Positions 14,376 to 22,400 of a DNA stretch of 54,338 nucleotides are shown piece after piece. This stretch comes from Ruminococcaceae bacterium FB2012 (GTDB lineage Bacteria > Bacillota > Clostridia > Oscillospirales > Ruminococcaceae): NCBI GenBank assembly GCA_900104495.1, contig FMXS01000021.1, positions 1 through 54,338 of the forward strand, given 5' to 3'. The notes below the pieces were generated by a model. That model was not told where the DNA came from, searched no databases, and worked only from the letters and a program-made list of their open reading frames with translations. The stretch's first letter is position 1, and every line of letters starts with the position of its first letter. The position numbers and the translations under genes were made by a program.

Positions 14376-15213
14376 CGAGACCGAAGAATTCAAGGCTTAC
14401 ACAGGCAAGCCGAAATACACAAGCGACGGCAAGAGCGATCTCTCCTACCTCGGCAGGTTCACCTTTGAGATGCTGAAAACCTTTGAGGGGCTGCAGCGTG
14501 TACTGACTATCATAGCGAGGGGTTATCTCCACAGCGGCGGTGATCCTTATGACAATATCGAACACGCCCGGAGGGCGCTGTGCGCGTGGTGCAGTATTCC
14601 GGAAACAAAAAAATCCACTCCCGATAAGGAGTGGAAGTTCGGAACGGATTTCAGAGACTATCACGGTGAGTTTCCGGAACTTGTCACCAAGGACGGCAGA
14701 GGCTGGTTTTACAGGCACGTTCACAAGGTCATCGGTTTTGTGGAGACGCATGGAGAAAAGGTTTCAAAGGCTTCAAAGGATTCCGCGGCGCTGCTCAAAA
14801 CCGACTTTGACGGTAACTGGCGGAACAAGGTCATTCAGTATCAGATCCCGATCTTCTCTCCCGGAACCAAGGGGCGCTGGATACTGCGGTTCGATGACAT
14901 CATCGGGGACGCTCTCGAGCAGGGCGAGCTCCGGGACAAGACCTTTTTCTTCTCCGCCGATCAGGAGGAGCGGATAAAAACCGCGATTCCGAAAGAGCTG
15001 CCCTATCATGTCGCGGCGGCGGTGCTAGCTTACACCATCGCCAACAAGCCCGAGGACAGCGACTGGACAGTCCTTCCGATGACCAATTTTGACGCATATT
15101 TTGGCACGACCAGCTTCAGCCGTCGGCAGATCAGGATGATACCCGAGAGTTTGTTTATCCGGGAGAGGGACGATACCTGCGGGGTGAGCAGGGGGAGGGT
15201 AATGATGTTTTAG
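14368..15213 (+). CDS. Unknown protein, partner of the QDE-1-like polymerase
   Basis: 281 aa from the ATG at 14368 (GGAGG 7 nt upstream, inside the polymerase gene). The start overlaps the polymerase stop by 8 nt, so translation is coupled and a joint function is likely. I recognise no domain. It is soluble and mixed alpha/beta, has a Trp/Tyr/Phe-rich middle (GRGWFYRHVHKVIGFVETHG, RWILRFDDIIGDAL) and a basic C-terminus (SFSRRQIRMIPESLFIRERD). There is no signal peptide or membrane segment. It may be a nucleic-acid-binding or processivity partner; that is inference only. Confidence 0.75.
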   Translation: MLNETEEFKAYTGKPKYTSDGKSDLSYLGRFTFEMLKTFEGLQRVLTIIARGYLHSGGDPYDNIEHARRALCAWCSIPETKKSTPDKEWKFGTDFRDYHGEFPELVTKDGRGWFYRHVHKVIGFVETHGEKVSKASKDSAALLKTDFDGNWRNKVIQYQIPIFSPGTKGRWILRFDDIIGDALEQGELRDKTFFFSADQEERIKTAIPKELPYHVAAAVLAYTIANKPEDSDWTVLPMTNFDAYFGTTSFSRRQIRMIPESLFIRERDDTCGVSRGRVMMF

Positions 15214-15496
15214 CGTAATCTATGTAAATTCATTTATTTAGTGTTTGAATCATATGACAAATATTGACTTGTATAATATGCTATGATATAATGAAATAAA
15301 TAAGAATTACATTCATAAAAGATAAATTAATATATATGAATGGAAAGATCAAGAGTAAAGCTGTTTTTTCGAAGAATAATATCATATGATAATATGAATA
15401 TATCATTCGAAAGTAAAGATTGGCAAGAAAAAATGTGTTAAGGAATAATGCATTGAGAAAAGATAGCATTTAATTGCGAAGGAGCGTTAAATAATA

Positions 15497-16681
15497 ATGT
15501 CGAAACACTATATGATTGATTTGTTTGCAGGAGCTGGCGGACTATCTTGTGGTCTTGAGTTAGCCGGATTCACTCCTGTTTTGGCCAATGAGCTTGTAGA
15601 TCAATATGCCAAAACCTATCAAATTAATCATCCTGGTACAAAAGTTATTGTAGGTGATGTTAGGCAAGTGGATGAGAAAGAGCTGCATAACCTTGTTAAA
15701 GAATATGGTGAAATTGATTTGATCGCTGGTGGTCCTCCGTGTCAAGGTTTTTCTGTCAATGCACCCGTTCGATCATTAGATGATCCTCGAAATCACTTGT
15801 TTAAGGAATACTTGCGAATAGTAGCAGAAATACGACCCAAATCGGTACTAATAGAAAATGTTCCGGGTATCGTATCGTTAGGCAAAGGTACAGTTATTGA
15901 GCAAATCTATAGAATACTTCAAGGACTTGGTTACAAAGTCAATCATCGAATCCTATTTGCCGGGCATTATGGAATCCCTCAAATGCGATTCCGGACAGTA
16001 TTTCTTGCTATGCGAGATTATACGCATGAAATACTTTTTCCAAAGCCAGAGTGTTATGCAACGGCTGTAGCTAATTTTCAGGGATCGAAGAATCTCTGCT
16101 ATAACCTATTACCTTTGGATGAATCTATTTTAAAACCTAAGACTACAGTATGGGACGCTATAGGTGATCTTCCTGAGATAAAAGGTGGTGAAAGCAAAGG
16201 AACTTATCATTACTCTTCTCCTGCCAGAACAGAGTTTCAAAAATATGCACGAAATAATTCAGTTGAAATCACATCTCATTTTTGTTCTAAGCTATCTGCA
16301 ATTAATGTTGAACGTCTCAAATATATTCCGCAAGGTGGTAGCTGGAGAAACATTCCGTTCGACTTACTTCCTGCCGGGCTTAAGAGAGCGAGAAGAAGCG
16401 ATCATACCAAAAGATATGGGAGACTTGATCCAAATGAGCTATGTTCAACCATAATGACAAAATGTGATCCACATTGGGGAAGCTTTTTCCATCCAACTCA
16501 AGCAAGAATCCTTTCGGTAAGAGAGGCTGCTCGAATACAAAGTTTCCCCGACAGATATCAGTTTACAGGTAATATGACCCAGCAATACGAACAGGTTGGT
16601 AATGCCGTACCACCATTGTTAGGTTGTGCTATCGGAAGAAAAGTGCTTGAAATGTTAGGAGGAATTAGTAGTGAAAGTTGA
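15497..16681 (+). CDS. DNA (cytosine-5) methyltransferase
   Basis: 394 aa with the ordered C5-methyltransferase motifs: I (DLFAGAGGLSCGLELAGF), IV with catalytic Cys (GGPPCQGFS), VI (LIENVPGI), VIII (GIPQMRFRTVF), IX (REAARIQSFPDRY) and X (QVGNAVPPLLG). The target-recognition region between VIII and IX is ~140 residues. GGAG 12 nt upstream supports the ATG. The gene and its partner are clearly richer in A+T than the preceding operon, a sign of separate acquisition. It protects DNA from the adjacent endonuclease. Confidence 0.96.
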   Translation: MSKHYMIDLFAGAGGLSCGLELAGFTPVLANELVDQYAKTYQINHPGTKVIVGDVRQVDEKELHNLVKEYGEIDLIAGGPPCQGFSVNAPVRSLDDPRNHLFKEYLRIVAEIRPKSVLIENVPGIVSLGKGTVIEQIYRILQGLGYKVNHRILFAGHYGIPQMRFRTVFLAMRDYTHEILFPKPECYATAVANFQGSKNLCYNLLPLDESILKPKTTVWDAIGDLPEIKGGESKGTYHYSSPARTEFQKYARNNSVEITSHFCSKLSAINVERLKYIPQGGSWRNIPFDLLPAGLKRARRSDHTKRYGRLDPNELCSTIMTKCDPHWGSFFHPTQARILSVREAARIQSFPDRYQFTGNMTQQYEQVGNAVPPLLGCAIGRKVLEMLGGISSES

Positions 16682-17570
16682 TCGTCCAATTAAAGATATT
16701 GTGGAGATTTTTGGATACGCCCCCAATGACACATCAGATGAATGTCGATCTCTTTGGCGTATAGGCGCTTGCCCCTTTGTGCAGATTCCATGCAATAAAA
16801 AGAACCACGATTCTACTATTACATATGGAACTTGCAGTGTTACTTCGCCATACGGTGACTGTATTATTTGCCCAAACCGATTATATGTAAATCAATTTGA
16901 GACCCTTAAGACCGTAGCACAAGATGCGTTTGGTGATATCCCTTTCTATACATATTCTGAGTATGTTGAGCACCGAAGAGATAGGGATTCCTTTGTAGTA
17001 GCACTAGGAATGCACTCAGGTCATGAGATAAACCTTAATCGATCATGCTCAATGGATTGGGTACTTGCTAAAATTGTAAATCAGCACCTTGTAGAGTATA
17101 CTGGAGTAGAAGTTCAAAGCATTGATATTACGGGGAACTACCGTGATAATTGGTATGCATATAAAAACATTAAAGAAGGAGCAACAATACCCAAATCCGA
17201 ACATGGAATGAATTGGGCAAATGTTCACAAAAGATTAATTCCGCAAATTATCAGAAAGAGTTTAATATATTCACGCTCTACCCTTGTAAATAATGGTTTG
17301 TATTTTATTGTTCCTGAAATAGTATATACAAAATTTGAAGAAATAATAGGTGCTGATATTCCGTTAGTGACAGAAAAGGCTTCAGATGTCATCACAATAC
17401 ATACTTATCAGCTTGGACCTAATGTTACAGAAGGAAAAATGAGGGAGGTAGAACTTGTACGGCAATTGCGCTTTAAGATGCAAGAGTTTTCAAATCGTTT
17501 TGTTTCAGGGCCTACGTTGCCTTCTGCAACTGAGCTAGACAATGCCGTAAAAAAAGCGCTTGGTTTATAG
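16671..17570 (+). CDS. NotI-family type II restriction endonuclease
   Basis: 299 aa starting with GTG, preceded by GGAGG at 8 nt and overlapping the methyltransferase stop by 11 nt. N-terminal cysteines in CPFVQIPC, YGTCSV and CIICPNRL resemble the Cys4 metal site and flanking motifs of the NotI family (RE_NotI). The following region (VVALGMHSGHEINL, VEVQSIDITGNY) contains an ExQ-type active-site strand of a PD-(D/E)XK nuclease. The recognition sequence is not predictable. Overlap with the methyltransferase makes a compact R-M operon in which methylase is made first. Confidence 0.82.
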   Translation: MKVDRPIKDIVEIFGYAPNDTSDECRSLWRIGACPFVQIPCNKKNHDSTITYGTCSVTSPYGDCIICPNRLYVNQFETLKTVAQDAFGDIPFYTYSEYVEHRRDRDSFVVALGMHSGHEINLNRSCSMDWVLAKIVNQHLVEYTGVEVQSIDITGNYRDNWYAYKNIKEGATIPKSEHGMNWANVHKRLIPQIIRKSLIYSRSTLVNNGLYFIVPEIVYTKFEEIIGADIPLVTEKASDVITIHTYQLGPNVTEGKMREVELVRQLRFKMQEFSNRFVSGPTLPSATELDNAVKKALGL

Positions 17571-17720
17571 ACATTATGAAAAAATACAAGTAAAACAAAG
17601 AAAATTCTTATTCTCCATCAGCGCGTAAACTTCTATACTAAACTTTTTTGATTATAAGATATATATGTTTTAGCTTTGATTATTTGACCTTATAAGCATT
17701 ATCCATGCTTAACGGTGTAC

Positions 17721-17751
17721 TGTTATCAGTTTGTTATCAGGGTGATAACAG
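17721..17751. repeat. TGTTATCA repeat (left copy) with inverted arm
   Basis: TGTTATCAGTTTGTTATCAG: two TGTTATCA units 11 bp apart, then TGATAACA as an inverted third arm. The same two units with 11-bp spacing occur at 26172-26190. They bracket an 8.45-kb block holding the HNH gene, the giant surface protein and an int/xis/repressor remnant. Could be element ends or operators. Confidence 0.4.
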
Positions 17752-17793
17752 CGATGAAGCGATTGGAGCAGTGCTCTTTGTTTGATATTAGGC

Positions 17794-19062
17794 TCACTTG
17801 TTTAGCTTATCAAATAGTCTTTTATAAAGTACAAAGGGTTCTTTCCAGTTTTCATAGTATTTTAAGATTACACTCATAGATGGCAACCCTAATTGGCTGA
17901 GTTCCTTTGCAGTCGGAATGTCTTTGCCATCTTTAATCCATTTTGAAATTGCATCATCCACTTCCTGCTTTGAATACTTTGCCTTTTTATAATTTAAGAC
18001 AGTTATACTATATTTTTTGCAAAAAGCCTCAAAAGTTCCGAATCGTTTGTGTATTGTAGAAGGCGAATATGGGAAACCCTTAAAAAACTCTTTAGCCGAC
18101 TCAACTATCCTTTTCTTATCTTTAAAAAACAGATTTACAGCATCATCAATTTCTTTTTCTGAGATATAAACATTTTTAGTTGATACAGCAGAACCTACTG
18201 CTTGTTGATATGCAGCTAGTGTTCCAAAATAATTATATATAATTCGTGCAGTCGGAAGACCATTTTTAGCATTCAAACAACTTTCAGTTATATTACCATA
18301 TTGTTCAACATAGTCTTTTCCTGCTTGTATAGCAGTATCCTTATCCCAATTCATTCGAACTGTCAGCTTAAACATATTCTTCTTTAAATCTGTTAAGCCA
18401 CCATACTCAGGATAGTTCCTTAGTATACAAGGAAGTGACGGAAGATTATTCTTTTTAGTTAAATCCTTTTGAAATATGTTTCCATTTTGTTCAATAAATT
18501 GTTCCAAAGCATTTTTTATTGTTTCTCTATTCCAATTTGCAGATAAATCTTCAATACCAAACGCTTCCTTTAATGAATATAAATCTCCATAATATTTTTT
18601 TACATAATGAATTGAAGGCAAATGATTATATTCTCTACCAAAATCAACCTTATGTATATCACCTTTTCGAGAGATAAAATCGGAAATCATTTGATCAAAC
18701 AATTCTTTTGTCATAGTTTTTGATGCTGATTCTTTAGAAGATTGCATCTGCATATTATTTGTTTCTTGTTTATTATCTTTTTCAATTTCACCAGCTAAGA
18801 ATTTTCTTGCTTTTTCTTCGAGCAGAAAATCATTCAACTCTTTATCAGTCTTTTTTAAATTGCATTTAACACAAAGTATTTGACAGTTCTCAGCTGTATT
18901 CTTTCCTCCTTTGGCATAAGGAACAATATGATCAAAATGACAATCATTTATTGATAATAGTTTTATACCACAAGCATCACAACAGATACTTCCGTTATGC
19001 TTTCTAAGATTTTCTGTTACTACGGATAGTTTTACAGAATCCGAAAAATCCCTATTTGCCAT
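17794..19062 (-). CDS. HNH endonuclease with five HNH-associated repeats
   Basis: 422 aa from the ATG at 19062 (GGAGGTG upstream); the open frame starts earlier. The N-terminal HNH nuclease has CDACG and CVKCN zinc cysteines, and CHFDHIVPYAKGGKN with the catalytic His and Asn. From about residue 110 five ~60-residue repeats follow, each around a core such as GNITESCLNAKNGLPTARIIY followed by FG and a Tyr-rich helix, as in homing-endonuclease-associated repeats thought to bind DNA. The gene is A+T-rich. It may be a selfish nuclease or a defence effector; no intron or partner gene is visible. Confidence 0.82.
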   Translation of the reverse strand: MANRDFSDSVKLSVVTENLRKHNGSICCDACGIKLLSINDCHFDHIVPYAKGGKNTAENCQILCVKCNLKKTDKELNDFLLEEKARKFLAGEIEKDNKQETNNMQMQSSKESASKTMTKELFDQMISDFISRKGDIHKVDFGREYNHLPSIHYVKKYYGDLYSLKEAFGIEDLSANWNRETIKNALEQFIEQNGNIFQKDLTKKNNLPSLPCILRNYPEYGGLTDLKKNMFKLTVRMNWDKDTAIQAGKDYVEQYGNITESCLNAKNGLPTARIIYNYFGTLAAYQQAVGSAVSTKNVYISEKEIDDAVNLFFKDKKRIVESAKEFFKGFPYSPSTIHKRFGTFEAFCKKYSITVLNYKKAKYSKQEVDDAISKWIKDGKDIPTAKELSQLGLPSMSVILKYYENWKEPFVLYKRLFDKLNK

Positions 19063-19262
19063 ACTACACCTCCATGGTTCGCATTCAAATATATAATCGC
19101 AGACAATTCGAAGCACAATTCATCCGCTATGTATTTCAATAATATTATACCACATTGCTAACGGGTTGTCAATAATAGTAAACGCACTTGTAAAAGTGAT
19201 AAATAACGCATTGATGTTTCAACAAAAAAAGCAGGCACTTAATTAGTATGCCTGCAACAATA

Positions 19263-19299
19263 GCGGCAAAACAAAAGAGGCTGTTGCGCACAGCCTCTT
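19263..19299 (-). terminator. Terminator of the surface-protein/peptide operon
   Basis: Stem AAGAGGCTGT/ACAGCCTCTT with a 5-nt loop, followed on the minus strand by TTTTGTTTT. A further hairpin (GCAGGCA/TGCCTGC) lies just beyond at about 19229-19253. Confidence 0.8.
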
Positions 19300-19314
19300 T
19301 TTTCTTATTTATAC

Positions 19315-19428
19315 TTATCCGTTGGTTTCATATGTGAAATCACAGCCACACTGACTTGCAGTTATAACGTCCTCTGTTTTAAACTCGATCGTTTCAAGCA
19401 TCAATTCTTCGTATGCTTTCTTTTCCAT
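19315..19428 (-). CDS. 37-aa peptide with C-terminal CGC motif, possible secreted or modified peptide
   Basis: A short gene that begins 18 nt after the surface-protein stop, with GAGGGTG about 6 nt before its ATG, and ends before a terminator. The peptide has an acidic leader-like N-terminus (MEKKAYEELMLETIEFKTED), then VITASQ, then a short tail with Cys27 and Cys29 (QCGCDF). The layout of leader plus cysteine-bearing core resembles ribosomally made modified-peptide precursors and small peptides seen behind surface genes in gut Clostridia. No modification enzyme is nearby, so that reading is open. Confidence 0.6.
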   Translation of the reverse strand: MEKKAYEELMLETIEFKTEDVITASQCGCDFTYETNG

Positions 19429-19446
19429 ATATGACACCCTCTTTCC

Positions 19447-22400
19447 TTATGAAACAAGTTCCGAATAGCTTGTGATGAGAATATCAGTGTAGAATATCAT
19501 CTGTTCGGCACTTTCTTCACTTGTCTTAACTATGATATAGCCGCGGAAAGATACCTTCCGGTCAGGTGAATCTACTGTAACATTGGCAATGTCTGCTCCG
19601 TAGAGCTTGGTGTTGCCTGATACACGCTTATCAATACCCTGTGCATCTACAGTAAATTCATCTTCTGTAAGCGGCGAATCTACTGCGCACAGCATACCTG
19701 CTTCAACTACTGTATATCCGTCAGGAATGTTTCTTACAGCTGCGCAGGTAACCTTTATCTGTTCATCAGTGGTAACAGCGTAAGGTGCGCCAAGCGCTAT
19801 AACAGGCTTGCGGTCAACTACTGTGTCAGTGTCAACATAGCAGGCAATTATTTCTGTATCTGATGTTACAGGCATACGGTAGGTGCTTGTGTAGCCAAGT
19901 ACAGTGCCGTTTGCGTTCTTCCAGCAGCCAAACTGTTTGCCTTCGATCTCAGGGGCTTGTGCAGTGAACGCGCTGCCCTTTGCTGATTCTGTAACGTCTG
20001 CTTCTCTGTCAACGCCCTCGTAGCTTACGGTAACAGTGCAGGGTATGTTCTGCTTTTTATAGCTCGGTCTTATTACTACAGCCTCGCCTTTTCTTGCCTT
20101 TATAGCTTCAGGTGTGGCTTCTTCTTCGGTGTCTTCAAATACCCACTTGTCAAAGTCATAGCCAAGCTTTGTGGGGCCTGCCGGCAGAACTATATTGCTG
20201 TTTTGCGAATACTGTCTGTACAGCATTACCTGATCGCTTGCCGAAATGTATTCAACGAACACCTGATCGCCGAATGCCTTGTTATTAACAAGCGTTACAT
20301 TTGTGCTGCCGTTTACTGTTATTGTAACAGAAGCTTCACTGCTTATAAGTCTGCCATTCATTAACCAGTTCAGTGCGCTTTCAGGATCATAAGCGGTAAG
20401 TGTTATCTCTGTTCCTGTGGGTACTGTCATAGTGTTGCCTGTCTGTACGGTATCATCACCTTCAATAGTATAGGCTGCACCGTTTATTGCGGTTATTGTA
20501 ACAGTTGCTTTAGCCGGCGCTGTGTATGAGTTAGCTATTCCTGTTATTGTGAATGTATCATAGAAGCTTACTTCTTCAAAGTTATCACCGTAGGTGGTAG
20601 CTTTTATAGCATAGCTGCCGGGGTTTGCAGGAGCATTCTGGCTGTAGGAAAGATCTGCAAGGCTGCCGATGTAGCCCTCAGGAACTACAGCATATGCGTA
20701 GGTAACAGTCTTGTGGTTTGCAACTACCTCCTGCGCCACAAGGTTTTCTTCGGTATCTTTAAACTGCTCGCAGGAAACAACTGAAAGTGCTGCGCCTGTG
20801 CCGTCATAAGGCCTGCCGTCATAAATCTTGTCTGCGGCAGTAAGTTTTACGCCGTGTATATTCTCAGCCTTTGCCTTGCTTATAGTTACATAAAATGCAA
20901 AATATTCAGGCTCCCAGTTTTCATGCTCAACGCAGAATACCACAAGCTGTGTGCCTGCCGATCTTCCGTCACACTCAAAAACAGGATGCGGGAAATCATC
21001 GTCTATAGGATAATCCTGCGAGCCGGTATCAACTACCCAGTAGGCTATATCGCACTGCTCTTCTCCTGAGAGTTCATTCCAGGGTGATCTGTCCAGATAT
21101 GTGCCTCCACGCTGCAATTCCTCAAGCAGGCTGTCGCCTTCCGGCGCAGTAAAGTCAGTGTATGAAAGATAATTGCCGTCAAACTCCTTACCATTAAAGG
21201 TATAGTCAAGGCTGTAATCAGGTATAGGCAGTATTTCAAGACCTTGTATCAATGTCTCGTCATAGACGCTGCCTGTGATATCTTTTTTGGGAATCACACT
21301 AATATCATATTTTCCGGGCTTATCAAATGTAAGCGGAACATCTTCACTTCCGTTAATAAGAAGAGTGAACGGAAGATCATCTCTCTTATATGTTGATGTG
21401 TCATCCGTTTTTATGATCCATACATAACTCCCGGATGCAGTAACGCATATTCTTGCGCCCTCGTTAACAACTACTCTGCTATCATTAATGGTTATAGTAG
21501 GATCCTGTATTTCCCATTGACCGGTGTAAGAACCTTTGAACCGCCCTATACCTTTTAAAGTAAAGCTGTATGTTCCTACTTTTGTACCTTCATCAGATTC
21601 CAGTTCATAGTCAACGCCCTCTTCAAGAATGGTATCATTGTAACTGAGTTTCAGTGAAACTGTCTGCGATTCAACAGTTCCTGAATGAGACAACAATAAT
21701 AGTGTAGGATCGATAACAATATCAAATCCGCTTCCGGGCTCATTGATGCCGCTTATGTCTATTCCTGTTATGCTGAATGTATCATAGAAGCTTACTTCTT
21801 CAAAGTTATCACCGTAGGTGGTAGCTTTTATAGCATAGCTGCCGGGGTTTGCAGGAGCATTCTGGCTGTAGGAAAGATCTGCAAGGCTGCCGATGTAGCC
21901 CTCAGGAACTACAGCATATGCGTAGGTAACAGTCTTGTGGTTTGCAACTACCTCCTGCGCCACAAGGTTTTCTTCGGTATCTTTAAACTGCTCGCAGGAA
22001 ACAACTGAAAGTGCTGCGCCTGTGCCGTCATAAGGCTTGCCGTCATAAAGCTTGTTTGCGGCAGTAAGTTTTACGCCGTGTATATTCTCAGCTTTGGCTT
22101 TGTCGATATATACATAAAAGTTGAAATTATTTTTATTATAGCTAGTGTTATTTACACAGAATACCACCATCTGAGGTCCTGCTGATTTTCCGTCACACTC
22201 AAAATCCGGAAGTGTAATACCACTGCCATAGTCATGATCTGAATCTATAACCCAGTATACTATATCAGAGGAGGTACTCGGTACACCATTTTCATCGTAA
22301 TGATATCCCGTTGCCGGATCTTGATTCCAGTATGAATAATCACAGTATGTTGGCTCATGTCCTGTGTTTGAAAGACCACCATCATTGCTTAACTCAAAGT

